Assembly: GCA_963759545.1 (NCBI GenBank)
Contig: CAVXAB010000047.1
Coordinates: 1 to 64,000 of the forward strand
Length of the DNA stretch: 64,000 nucleotides
DNA from: Trebonia sp963759545
GTDB lineage: Bacteria > Actinomycetota > Actinomycetes > Streptosporangiales > Streptosporangiaceae
Direction: 5' to 3'
Part shown: positions 37,024 to 45,455 of the stretch, in pieces
Position numbering within the stretch: position 1 is the first letter of the stretch
Layout: each line of letters opens with the position of its first letter
The notes under the pieces: model-generated
Database searches by the model: none
Seen by the model: only the letters and a program-made list of their open reading frames with translations
Told to the model about the DNA's origin: nothing
Made by a program: the position numbers and the translations under genes

Positions 37024-39522
37024 TCACTCCCCGGCTTGCTCGACGACCGCCGCCCACTCATCGAGCAGGAACTGCGCCGAGTCGGCGTCGCCGCCCTCCG
37101 CCCACAGGTGGGTCACCGCGTCCGCCGGGTCGGGCAGCACCAGGACCCAGCCCCGTTCCGCGTCGACGATCCGCACGCCGTCGGTGGTGTCGACCGGCCT
37201 GGTCCCCGCCTCCTCCATGACGGTCCGCATCACCGATCCCTTGGCCGCCCACGGGGTGGGAACCGACCGCCGCATCAGGTGCGCCTGCGGGATGCGGGCG
37301 TCGATCTGGCTGAGCGTCAGCCGCGTCCGCGCCACGAGGCCGAGCAGCCGGACGAAGGCCGCGATCCCGTCCACGGTCCTGCCGAACTCGGGGACGACGA
37401 AGCCGCCGCGCCCGTCGGCCGCGAAGATCACGTCGTCGGCCGCGGCGGCCGTCGTCAGCGCGTCGCGCGAGGTGGGGGTCCAGGTGACCTGCACGCCGTG
37501 GAACCGGCAGACCTGCTCGGCAACCCGGGTGGTGGTCACCGGCAGGGCGACCCGGCCGTGCCGCAGCTCGGCGGCGACCAGGTCGAGCACGACGAGCAGC
37601 GCGCGCTCGTCGCTGACCAGCGCGCCCTTCTCGTCGACCAGGTGAATCCGCTCGCCCACCGGGTCGAACCTGACGCCGAAGGCGGCCCGCGATGAGGAGA
37701 CGACCTCGGCGAGCCGCTGCATCCCCGCACGGTCCTGCGCCACGGTCTGGGTGGGCGTGACCTCGTCGAGGCGGTTGTTGAGCGTGTGCACGTCGACGCC
37801 GAGCCCGCCGAGCAGCGTGGGCAGCACGAGCGACACCGTGCCTCCGGCGCAGTCGGCGACCACCTTAAGCCCCGCCGCGCCCACCCCGTCAAGGTCGACG
37901 CAGCGCAGCAGCTCGTGCGTGTAGAGCTCGACGACCCGGGGCGGGTAGGACAGCTCGGCGATCTCACCGGGGAACGCGCGCCTGAACTCCTGCCTGGAGA
38001 AGACCCGCTCCAGCTTGCGCTGCGCGCCCTGGGACAGCTCGGCGCCGCGGTCGTCGAGGAAGATGATGTCGACCGACTGGGAGTCGCCTGGCGTGGTCCG
38101 CAGCGCGATGCCGCCGCTGTACTTGCGCCGCGCGGTCTCGAACCTGGCGACGGGCAGCGGCAGCGCCTCCAGGTCCATGACGTTGATGGCCGAGGCGTTC
38201 AGCGCGCTCTGCACGGCGCGCTTGAGGGTGCGCGCCGCCCGTGACACGTCGCGTGACGTGGTGACCGTGGTGCCCTTCTGCAGCGTGGTCGCGTAGGCGG
38301 AGGCGAGCCGCACGGCCAGCTCCGGTGTGACCTCGACGTTGATGAGGCCGGAGACGCCGCGCTCGCCGAACAGGGTCCGCTGGCCGCGCGACTCCCAGAT
38401 CACCGAGTTGTTGACGACCGCGCCCGCCTCGATGGTCTTGAAGGGGTAGACCTTCACCCCCGCGGAGATGTACGCCTCAGGCTCGATCACGCACTCGTCG
38501 CCGATGACGGCGGTCTCCTCGATGCGCGCGCGGCGCATCACGTCGGTGTTCTTGCCGACCACGCAGCCGCGCAGCGTGGCGCCCTGGCCGACGAACACCC
38601 GGTTGTGCACCACCGCGCGGTGGATGAAGGCGCCCTCCTTGACCACCACGTTGGCGCCGATCACGCTGTACTCGCGGATGTGCGCGCCGGCCTCGATCTT
38701 CGCGTACTCGCCGATGGCGACCGGCCCCGTGATTACCGCGTCCGGGTCGACCTCGGCGCCTTCGGCTACCCAGACCCCCGGCGAGAGCTCGAACCCGGCG
38801 ATGTCCGTGTCGACCTTGCGGTTGAGCACGTCCGCCTGGGCCTTGAGGTAGGACTCGAGCGTGCCGACGTCCTCCCAGTAGCGGTCGGACACGTAGCCGA
38901 AGATCGGCGCGCCGCGCTGCAGTAGCCTGGGGAACACGTCGTGCGACCAGTCCACCGACTCCTTCGGCGACACCTCGGCGAGCACCTCGGGCTCCATGAT
39001 GTAGACGCCGGTGTTCACCGTGTCGGAGAAGACCTGCCCCCAGGTCGGCTTCTCGAGGAACCGCTGGATCCGGCCGTCTTCGTCCGCGATGACGATGCCG
39101 AACTCCAGGGGGTCGGGCACCCGGGTGAGCCCGACCGTGACGAGCGCGCCGTTCTCCCGGTGGAACCTGACCATCTCGCTCAGGTCCATGTCGGTCAGCG
39201 CGTCGCCGGAGATGACGAGGAACGGCTCGTCCTTGAGCTCGTCCTCGGCGTTCTTCACCGAGCCCGCGGTGCCGAGCGGCGTCTCCTCGGTGGCGTACCG
39301 CAGCGACATGCCGACGTCCTCGCCGTCGCCGAAGTAGTTCCGCACCATCGCCGCGAGGAACTGGACCGTGACCACGGTCTCCTCGAACCCGTGCTTCTTG
39401 AGCAGCCGCAGGACGTGCTCCATGATCGGCCGGTTCACGACCGGAAGCAGCGGCTTGGGCTGGTTGGCGGTCATGGGGCGGAGCCTGGTGCCCTCACCGC
39501 CTGCCATCACGACGGCCTTCAC
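37024..39522 (-). CDS. Mannose-1-phosphate guanylyltransferase-like protein fused to a degenerate phosphomannomutase domain
   Basis: About 832 residues from GTG at 39522 (AGGAG upstream). The N-terminal nucleotidyltransferase has VKAVVMAGGEGTRLRPMT, NQPKPLLPVVNRPIMEHVL and GDALTDMDLSEM. A left-handed beta-helix follows (about 250-370, for example GPVAIGEYAKIEAGAHI). The last 450 residues resemble phosphoglucomutase/phosphomannomutase. However, the phosphoserine loop reads TTSRDVS instead of TASHNP and the metal loop reads DPVGERIHLVD instead of DGDGD, so mutase activity is doubtful. The product probably makes GDP-mannose or a related sugar nucleotide for glycans. Start and upstream stop overlap as GTGA, coupling it to the phosphatidyltransferase. 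Confidence 0.88.
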   Translation of the reverse strand: MKAVVMAGGEGTRLRPMTANQPKPLLPVVNRPIMEHVLRLLKKHGFEETVVTVQFLAAMVRNYFGDGEDVGMSLRYATEETPLGTAGSVKNAEDELKDEPFLVISGDALTDMDLSEMVRFHRENGALVTVGLTRVPDPLEFGIVIADEDGRIQRFLEKPTWGQVFSDTVNTGVYIMEPEVLAEVSPKESVDWSHDVFPRLLQRGAPIFGYVSDRYWEDVGTLESYLKAQADVLNRKVDTDIAGFELSPGVWVAEGAEVDPDAVITGPVAIGEYAKIEAGAHIREYSVIGANVVVKEGAFIHRAVVHNRVFVGQGATLRGCVVGKNTDVMRRARIEETAVIGDECVIEPEAYISAGVKVYPFKTIEAGAVVNNSVIWESRGQRTLFGERGVSGLINVEVTPELAVRLASAYATTLQKGTTVTTSRDVSRAARTLKRAVQSALNASAINVMDLEALPLPVARFETARRKYSGGIALRTTPGDSQSVDIIFLDDRGAELSQGAQRKLERVFSRQEFRRAFPGEIAELSYPPRVVELYTHELLRCVDLDGVGAAGLKVVADCAGGTVSLVLPTLLGGLGVDVHTLNNRLDEVTPTQTVAQDRAGMQRLAEVVSSSRAAFGVRFDPVGERIHLVDEKGALVSDERALLVVLDLVAAELRHGRVALPVTTTRVAEQVCRFHGVQVTWTPTSRDALTTAAAADDVIFAADGRGGFVVPEFGRTVDGIAAFVRLLGLVARTRLTLSQIDARIPQAHLMRRSVPTPWAAKGSVMRTVMEEAGTRPVDTTDGVRIVDAERGWVLVLPDPADAVTHLWAEGGDADSAQFLLDEWAAVVEQAGE

Positions 39523-40097
39523 GACGGATGCGCTCCTTTCACCAGGTCCCTGATTTGGGTGAGGTAGAGCAGCGCCGCCCACCAGTAGAGGGCGACGCCC
39601 CAGACGGCGAACGCCCAGCCGATAATCCGCACGACCTCGGACACGTCACCGCCGTGCGCGCCGAGGAACAACAGAGGAAACGCGTACATCAGGCACAAAG
39701 TTGCGGCTTTACCAACAAAACTCACCTGGAGCGCGCCGTACTCGGTGCGGTGCCGCAGCACGAGCAGCGCGAGCGCCACGCACAACTCGCGGGCCGCGAG
39801 CGCGCTGAATAGCCACCACGGGATGATGCCGCGCACCGCGAGCGCGATGATCGTGACCGCGATGTAAAGCCGGTCCGCGGCGGGGTCGAGCAACTGGCCG
39901 AGCCTGCTCGTCTGGTTGAGCATCCTCGCCAGTTTCCCGTCGAGCCAGTCGCTAATCCCGGCGAACCCGAGCAGCGCGGCGGCGATGATGTCGGCCGTGA
40001 CGGTGCGCGGCCCGATGACCAGCCACAGGAACACGGGAACGCCGGCCAGCCGGGCGGCACTGAGCGCGTTCGGCCAGGTAACAATCCGGTCTCCCAC
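39519..40097 (-). CDS. CDP-alcohol phosphatidyltransferase
   Basis: 192 residues, about six membrane helices. The catalytic CDP-OH motif DGxxAR...G...D...D is intact: SDWLDGKLARMLNQTSRLGQ then LLDPAADRLYI. Family members make phosphatidylglycerophosphate, phosphatidylinositol phosphate or cardiolipin. Position near garA recalls mycobacterial pgsA2 (Rv1822), but the head group is not determined. It is translationally coupled to the downstream nucleotidyltransferase. The 276-bp upstream region holds only the terminator at 40229-40258 and an AT-rich promoter-like stretch. Confidence 0.88.
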   Translation of the reverse strand: MGDRIVTWPNALSAARLAGVPVFLWLVIGPRTVTADIIAAALLGFAGISDWLDGKLARMLNQTSRLGQLLDPAADRLYIAVTIIALAVRGIIPWWLFSALAARELCVALALLVLRHRTEYGALQVSFVGKAATLCLMYAFPLLFLGAHGGDVSEVVRIIGWAFAVWGVALYWWAALLYLTQIRDLVKGAHPS

Positions 40098-40228
40098 GGT
40101 GCGATCGTAATCGAGCCGTGCCCGCTCGCCGGCCTCGGGTGGCTCGCTCAGCGGTTCCCCTGGGAAAGAGTTTTCGTTGTGGACCGAGTCTGGTTTCCCC
40201 TTCTGTGCGATCTATTCACCTCTAACGC

Positions 40229-40258
40229 AAAAAACGCGGACCGCCCGAGCCCGGGCGG
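40229..40258 (-). terminator. Rho-independent terminator of the XRE gene
   Basis: A 7-bp stem (CCGCCCG at 40241-40247, complement 40252-40258). On the minus strand it is followed by a run of six T (40234-40229). It lies 115 bp after the stop at 40374. Confidence 0.75.
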
Positions 40259-40373
40259 GTATCCACGGTCGATATCTAACCGTCAGTAAGTATAGGAAAA
40301 CTTAAGGTCATTCCGAACGACTTCGTGCTCCGCCCCTCGCGCGCATTACCCGCCTGTTACGGCGAGCCCTCGG

Positions 40374-40808
40374 TCAGGTAGCTCTTCTCTCATCCTGGCT
40401 GAGCATGCTGCGGTAGACGACGATCAGGGCGGACTTCTGGTCCTCCGACAGGCGCTTGTCCGCGCGGATCGCCCGCTCGGTGTCGGGTGCGACGGGCTCG
40501 TCCTCGGCGCCTGCCCGCGCGCCGGCCCCGCCGGCGATGGCGTCGATGAGGCCAGCCTGAGCGAGCAGGGTCTCCGCGGAGAGGTTGAGCGCGTCGGAGA
40601 TGGCCCGCAGCACGCGGACAGAGGGCTGGTGCAGGCCGCGCTCGACCTGGCTGAGGTAGGGATTGGACAGGCTGGTCAGCTCGGCCAGCTGGCGCAGCGA
40701 CAGGTTCGCCTGCTTGCGCCGCTCCCGGATGAACGCGCCGAGGGCCTCCCGCTGCGCCTCCCACGCGTCCCGCTTGGGCTCACCCCACGGGCCCGGCATG
40801 TCCGGCAT
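40374..40808 (-). CDS. XRE-family helix-turn-helix regulator, Rv0474-like
   Basis: 144 residues from ATG at 40808 behind GGAGGAG. The body WGEPKRDAWEAQREALGAF, LSLRQLAELTSLSNPYLSQV and RGLHQPSVRVLRAISDALNL matches the Rv0474 group that precedes hbhA in mycobacteria. The C-terminus (KRLSEDQKSALIVVYRSMLS) is a conserved helical tail. Here the preceding gene on the same strand encodes a phasin-like protein, so the linkage of this regulator to a surface or granule protein is kept. Confidence 0.9.
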   Translation of the reverse strand: MPDMPGPWGEPKRDAWEAQREALGAFIRERRKQANLSLRQLAELTSLSNPYLSQVERGLHQPSVRVLRAISDALNLSAETLLAQAGLIDAIAGGAGARAGAEDEPVAPDTERAIRADKRLSEDQKSALIVVYRSMLSQDERRAT

Positions 40809-40909
40809 GACGCTCCTCCTGCCTCCTGGGCGAGCCTCCTTCAAGGTCGCAATGCAAACTATAGTGTGCGGGGTCGGGCGTGCCCGCCGCACCGAGGGCA
40901 GATGCACGG

Positions 40910-40957
40910 GATAGTGGACGTTTGGGCACATCAGGGTGTGCCCAAACGTCCACTATC
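40910..40957. repeat. Perfect 21-bp-arm inverted repeat (copy C)
   Basis: The arm at 40910-40930 begins GATAGTGGACG; its exact complement is 40937-40957, with a TCAGGG loop. The outer part resembles copy A (ATAGTGGATCG...CGATCCACTATCTTCC). The sequence 40 bp further (CAGCCCGCGCACGG...ATCACGCGCCA, 41008-41044) matches the right-hand end of the E elements. It lies between the phasin-like gene and the XRE gene and can terminate the former. Confidence 0.8.
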
Positions 40958-41087
40958 TTCCGGTGCGCTGAAGCGGCCGTGCGGAGCGGGACCGGGGGTG
41001 CCACTTACCAGCCCGCGCACGGCTCCCCGTCGAGATCACGCGCCAAAGCCAACGGCATTGAGCCATGGGCCGGAGTCTCGGCGCTGC

Positions 41088-41432
41088 TTACTCGGCGGCC
41101 TCGGCGGGCTCCGCGGCGGCGGCCTTAGCGGTCGTGCGGAGCGGGGCGGTGGACTCGATCAGCTCGCCGGCGAACTTGCGCTGCTCGGCAAGAAGCCGGT
41201 CGAGGAAGTCGAACGTGGCGGACACGACCGTCGCGGGCGCCGGCAGGGCGGACGCGCCTGGCAGTCGGGTCGGGGACGGCAGCTTGTCGGCGAATGGCAT
41301 GGGGGGCAGCTTCTCCGCGGCGGCGTTCACGGTCTCGACGACCTGCCTGATCGCGTCGAGGGTCAGCTCCTGGCTCTTGCGGACGATGCCGAGCACCTGC
41401 TCCTGCACGTCCCCGGTCACGGTGGCGGTCAT
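41088..41432 (-). CDS. Small phasin-like coiled protein
   Basis: 114 residues, acidic and Ala-rich, with no membrane helix or signal. The two helical segments EQVLGIVRKSQELTLDAIRQ and FDFLDRLLAEQRKFAGELIE flank a Pro-rich linker and recall phasins, which coat polyester granules. The Ala/Glu tail (AKAAAAEPAEAAE) differs from the Lys/Ala tail of HBHA. A GAGGAGG ribosome binding site and a good promoter (41465-41492) precede it. The function is inferred only from composition and from the neighbouring Rv0474-like gene. Confidence 0.65.
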   Translation of the reverse strand: MTATVTGDVQEQVLGIVRKSQELTLDAIRQVVETVNAAAEKLPPMPFADKLPSPTRLPGASALPAPATVVSATFDFLDRLLAEQRKFAGELIESTAPLRTTAKAAAAEPAEAAE

Positions 41433-41464
41433 GGTTACCTCCTCGGTATGGGCTAATACTGCTA

Positions 41465-41492
41465 ACTATATCAAGCATGCTGCACATGTCAA
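41465..41492 (-). promoter_or_regulatory. Housekeeping-type promoter of the phasin-like gene, with repeats
   Basis: The minus strand has TTGACA (41492-41487), a 16-bp gap, and TATAGT (41470-41465). The region also carries direct repeats TCAAGCATGCTGC (41471) and TCAAGCAGGCTGC (41489), and an imperfect inverted repeat 41478-41488/41506-41516, which could be operator half-sites for the adjacent XRE regulator. Confidence 0.65.
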
Positions 41493-41553
41493 GCAGGCTG
41501 CTAGGCATATGCAGCACCTACCGGGCAGTCCACCGGGGAGGGCGCGGCCGCGA

Positions 41554-42120
41554 TCAGGCCTCGCCTGGCTGCCAGCGGAACAGGTCGCGGAGCAGGGCGA
41601 CCTCCGCGCCGTGGTGCAGGGCCTCGCGGTTGATGTGCAGCACGAGCGCGGCCATCGTGGCCTCGGCGTACGGGCCCTCGGCCGGCCCGCAGGGGCGGGC
41701 AAGGCCGTCGGCGCCGAGGCCGCGGACGCCGGCGACCCACGCGGCGTAGACCTCGTCGAGCCTGGCGAGCGCGGTGGCCGCGTCACCGGGGTAGTCGTAC
41801 TTCTGGTAGTCGACGGGCTCGCCGCCGAAGTGCGACGCGACGCGCATCCCGAACACCCCGACGATCAGGTGGCTCAGCCGCCACGCGATCGTCGTCACCG
41901 GGACCGGGTCGGGCGCCGGCCGCGCGAAGTCCTGCGTGAACTCGCCGCCGCCAAGGGCGATCGGCGCTGTGCCCTCCCCGCGCGGCCTGACGGACCACAT
42001 GCCGGGCACAGGCTCCCAGAAGTACTCCTCGTCGGTGAGGCCGTCGAGGCGCGGGCGGAGCTGGGACCGCCAGTGCCAGTCGAGCTGCTCGGCCAGTTCC
42101 TCGTTCCAGTCGATGCTCAT
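41554..42120 (-). CDS. DinB superfamily protein
   Basis: About 188 residues from ATG at 42120. The bundle starts MSIDWNEELAEQLDWHWRSQ. The metal-binding histidines are in TTIAWRLSHLIVGVFGMR and MAALVLHINREALHHGAEVA. The order of helices is that of DinB/DUF664 proteins, some of which are thiol transferases. It is 31% or less like the DinB protein at 24827 by eye, so the two are not recent duplicates. Substrate unknown. Confidence 0.85.
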   Translation of the reverse strand: MSIDWNEELAEQLDWHWRSQLRPRLDGLTDEEYFWEPVPGMWSVRPRGEGTAPIALGGGEFTQDFARPAPDPVPVTTIAWRLSHLIVGVFGMRVASHFGGEPVDYQKYDYPGDAATALARLDEVYAAWVAGVRGLGADGLARPCGPAEGPYAEATMAALVLHINREALHHGAEVALLRDLFRWQPGEA

Positions 42121-42183
42121 GGCCCACACGCTACGCCGGGCGGCCCCGGCGCGGGCGGCGGCGCCGTTCCGGCAGGCGCGCCG

Positions 42184-45100
42184 CTAAACGAGCGCCAGGA
42201 TGATGCACTCGCCGGCCGTGGCCTCGCCCTTCTCCCGGTTCTCGATCAGCGTGACCGTGGCGGCGACGGCACGCAGGACGCCAGGGGCATCGGTCACCTG
42301 CGCGGTGGCTCCTTGCACGGTGGCTCCTTGCACGGTGGCTCCTTGCGCGGTGCCTCCTTGCGCGGTGCCTCCTTGCGCGGTGCCTCCTCGCACAGTGGCG
42401 CCGGCCAGGGCGAGCGCGACGGCCCTGAGCGCCGCCGCCTCGGTCGCGCCAGGAGACCGATGCGTACCGGACAGCGGCGCGCAGCCGTCCGCCAGGCGGC
42501 CGAGCCCCGTCGCCCTGCTCCAGTCGTCGGCAGGCCCCGCCGCCGTCAGCACGCGGAGCGCCTCGCTGAGCGGGCTGCCGAGTGCCGCCCGCAGGCGCGC
42601 GGTCTCCTGGATTCCCGCCCGGGAGCACAGCGCGAGCGCGAATGCCTCGTACGGGTCGCCGGGCACCGGGCGGTCCGGCACGCCGGAAGGCGAGCCAGAG
42701 GCGAGTACCTGAAGCAGGGTGCCGGCGAGCGGCCCGGTAGCGACCCAGCGCAGCGGGAGCCCGAGCACTCCGGGAAGCGGTAGCGCCGGGTCGAGCGGGT
42801 GAACGCTTGGCAGGCCGAAGACGCCGGCGAGGTCGAGATCGGCGGCGCGGGGGATGCCGCGCGCGAGTGCGTGGGCCCGGTCGAGGCTGGCGGCGTGGAC
42901 GCGGGCGAGTTCGTGGACACGAGCCAGGTCAAAGTCGAAGGCGCTGAGGATGTGCAGGTCGAGGTCGATGGCGTCGGCCAGCTCGACGCTGCTCGCGTGA
43001 GCGGCGGCGATGGCGCCGGCGAGGTCGCCCGCGATGGCGTCGGCCAGGGCGCGGGCGGTTGTCGAGCCGATGGTGCGGATGAGGTCGGGATCGGCGGCGC
43101 AGGTGTAGGAGACGGCGGCGGCGCGCGCGAGGCCGAGTGCGTGCGCGTAGGTGAGCACGATGGAGTGCGCGTGCGCGTGCATGAGGTCGACGACCTCACC
43201 CTCGGAGTTGGCGCGCGCGGTGAGGTCACCGGCGAGTGCGCCGCTCAGCGCCCGGACGTCGTCAAGGTCGCGGAGGATGTGCAGGGCGACGTCGAGCACC
43301 GCCGCGGTGAGCACCTGGGGCAGCATGGCGGTGTTCCTGGCATCGGCGGCGAGCGCCTGGCGGATCGCGGCGCCGCTGAGCTCGTGCGGGTGGGGCTGGC
43401 CGGGACGGAGCCACAGTCCCTGCTGGTGCTGCGTCCACGCGGACGTTACGGAGGCCGGGAGCTGGCGGGTGAGCGGGCCGACGATGGCCTCCTCCGCGAG
43501 CTCGTCGTGGCGCGGGAGCCTGACCGCGCTGCCCGTGGCGGTGGCGGTGATCGAGTTCAGCCACGCGACGAAGGCGTCCGCCTCACTGCCCCAGACCCCG
43601 GCGGCGGGCTGTCCGGTACCTGGGGCGCACGGGCTGTCGGGCGGTGGTGCCCCGGTGTCTTGCAGGAAGAGCCAGTACAGGTCCGCGGGGACGGGCCTGG
43701 CGCAGATCCTGGTTCCGGTGGCGGTGGTGAGGGTGCGGCGCACGTGGCGCGCCGCCTGAACGCCGGCGATCAGCCGCCGGTGCTCGCGTGAGCAACCAGG
43801 CTCGTACGCCCGCGCGCGCTCCCTGTCGAGACGCTGGCGCAGGTCGGGATCGATCTCGGTGCTCGCCTCGTCGCAGTCGAAGGCCAGGGTGAGGGCGGGG
43901 ATCGTGCCGCTGTCCAGGCAGGCGCGAACGATCGGACTGGCATCGGCGGTCGCCGCGTACAACAGGGTGGCCTCGTGCCACCAGGGGTCGCTGACATTGT
44001 CGGCGAGGGTTTTCACGAGGTCCGGATTAGCACGGACGTGCCGGGCGGCCAGGTACTCCTGGAAGGTGAGGTGCGTGAAGGCGTACCGGCCGGCTGTCAC
44101 CTCGACGAGCAGGCCGTTGCGCGCGATGTCGTCGAGGAACGTCTCGCCGGTGACCGACAAGGGGAAGCGCTCAAGCTGGGGGTCGAGTATCTCCGTGGCG
44201 CGGCCGGCGGGGAGGTTGCCGGCGTGGTCGCGCATCATCTGGTAGGCGAGCCCGCCAAGCAGCATCTGCTTGGCGGGCCAGGACAGGAGCTCAGGCAGGC
44301 CCTTGGCCTGTCCCCGGCGCGAGAGCAGTACCTGGCAGATCTCGCCGTACAGGTCGGCGCGGCTGTCGGGCAGCGCGCCGCGGTACCGGTGCGCCGTGGC
44401 GATCATCGTCAGCAGCAGCGGATTGACCGCCAGGTCGTGCAGTGCCGGGTTCTCCCTGAGCAGGGCGGTGAGCCTGGCGGCGGACTCCTGGGCCCGCATC
44501 CGCACGGCGCGCCGCGCGGTCCTGCCCGAGGCACCGGTCGCGTGCTGTTCCGCCGTCAGGTACCAGCGGTCAAGGAAGAGCTGCACCTGCTCCGCCGAGA
44601 ACGGCCTGACCACCAGGACGTCCGCGTGGGCGGTCAGCGGTTCTGGCAGTCCGAAGGACCGGGAGGTGACCACGAAGTCGTCGCCGGGATAGGCCGCGAC
44701 CTGCCGCTCGACCCAGTCGGCCACGGCGCCGCGGTCCTCGGCGCTTGCCACCTCGTCAAGGCCGTCGAGCAGCACCAGGCACCGGCCGCGGCCCAGCTGG
44801 CGCTCCCACCAGCCGCCCGGCTCCTTGCCCGCGGCGCCGCCGACGGCGGCCCGTATCACGTCTGGCAGCGAGATCGCCGGATCGGCGACGATCGACTCGG
44901 CCCGCTCGCGCAGCGCGAGCAGGACGGGGACGCGCCCGCGGCCCAGGAGCCCGCCCCAGGCCGGCCTGGCGCCGCGGCGAGCCGCGTGGGCGAGCAGGGT
45001 GCTCTTGCCGCTCCCGGGCGGGCCGACGATCGCCAGGACCGCGCGCGACCGGCCGTCGAGGAGCTCGCCGATCGAGTACCGCACCGAGCTGTCCTCGGCG

Positions 45101-45342
45101 ACCGCACGGCCGAGCGGGTCATCGGGCAACTGCTGCTTGGCCCGGCTGACCAGCGCGACGTCGACGTACACGTCGCCAAGCTCCGGGATGTGGTCACCGC
45201 CGGTCGCGAGATCCTGCACGTCGATGTACCTGAGCGAGTCGAGCACCCACCGCCGGTACCGGAGTCCGTACCCCGGCAGGGCCGATGCCTGCACAACCTG
45301 TCGCCACGATCTCGCGGTCAAATAGCCCCTCCTGCCCCGCAC
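42184..45342 (-). CDS. NACHT-domain STAND NTPase with SUMF1-like segment and Ala-rich helical C-terminus
   Basis: About 1,052 residues. A short N-terminal segment (RRWVLDSLRYIDVQDLAT) is followed by a NACHT NTPase: Walker A VGPPGSGKST (106-114), Walker B CLVLLDGLDEV (188-198), sensor VVTSRSFGLP, and winged-helix parts ending YAFTHLTFQEYLAARHV (420-436). Residues 545-620 (PVPADLYWLFLQDTG, DAFVAWLNSITATATG, VRLPRHDELAEEA) resemble part of a formylglycine-generating-enzyme (SUMF1) domain. An alpha-helical stretch rich in Ala/Asp/His follows. The tail carries seven pentapeptide repeats. Bacterial NACHT proteins often defend against phage, and that role is an inference here. An AGGAGG site favours a TTG start at 45321. 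Confidence 0.85.
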   Translation of the reverse strand: MRGRRGYLTARSWRQVVQASALPGYGLRYRRWVLDSLRYIDVQDLATGGDHIPELGDVYVDVALVSRAKQQLPDDPLGRAVAEDSSVRYSIGELLDGRSRAVLAIVGPPGSGKSTLLAHAARRGARPAWGGLLGRGRVPVLLALRERAESIVADPAISLPDVIRAAVGGAAGKEPGGWWERQLGRGRCLVLLDGLDEVASAEDRGAVADWVERQVAAYPGDDFVVTSRSFGLPEPLTAHADVLVVRPFSAEQVQLFLDRWYLTAEQHATGASGRTARRAVRMRAQESAARLTALLRENPALHDLAVNPLLLTMIATAHRYRGALPDSRADLYGEICQVLLSRRGQAKGLPELLSWPAKQMLLGGLAYQMMRDHAGNLPAGRATEILDPQLERFPLSVTGETFLDDIARNGLLVEVTAGRYAFTHLTFQEYLAARHVRANPDLVKTLADNVSDPWWHEATLLYAATADASPIVRACLDSGTIPALTLAFDCDEASTEIDPDLRQRLDRERARAYEPGCSREHRRLIAGVQAARHVRRTLTTATGTRICARPVPADLYWLFLQDTGAPPPDSPCAPGTGQPAAGVWGSEADAFVAWLNSITATATGSAVRLPRHDELAEEAIVGPLTRQLPASVTSAWTQHQQGLWLRPGQPHPHELSGAAIRQALAADARNTAMLPQVLTAAVLDVALHILRDLDDVRALSGALAGDLTARANSEGEVVDLMHAHAHSIVLTYAHALGLARAAAVSYTCAADPDLIRTIGSTTARALADAIAGDLAGAIAAAHASSVELADAIDLDLHILSAFDFDLARVHELARVHAASLDRAHALARGIPRAADLDLAGVFGLPSVHPLDPALPLPGVLGLPLRWVATGPLAGTLLQVLASGSPSGVPDRPVPGDPYEAFALALCSRAGIQETARLRAALGSPLSEALRVLTAAGPADDWSRATGLGRLADGCAPLSGTHRSPGATEAAALRAVALALAGATVRGGTAQGGTAQGGTAQGATVQGATVQGATAQVTDAPGVLRAVAATVTLIENREKGEATAGECIILALV
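42298..42402 (-). repeat. 15-bp tandem repeat inside the NACHT gene
   Basis: Seven 15-bp units encode GATVR, GGTAQ (three times), GATVQ (twice) and GATAQ. Units are identical in pairs or triplets, so copy number could change in frame. It lies 37 codons before the stop. Confidence 0.85.
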
Positions 45343-45455
45343 ATCACATCTTGGACATCACCGCTCCAAGCTAGCCCACGCCGGCCGCGCTCCGGAAGCG
45401 CCTGCGGCACCCAACAGGGCTCGGGCTCAGGCGTCATCATCCCGGGCACCGCGGG

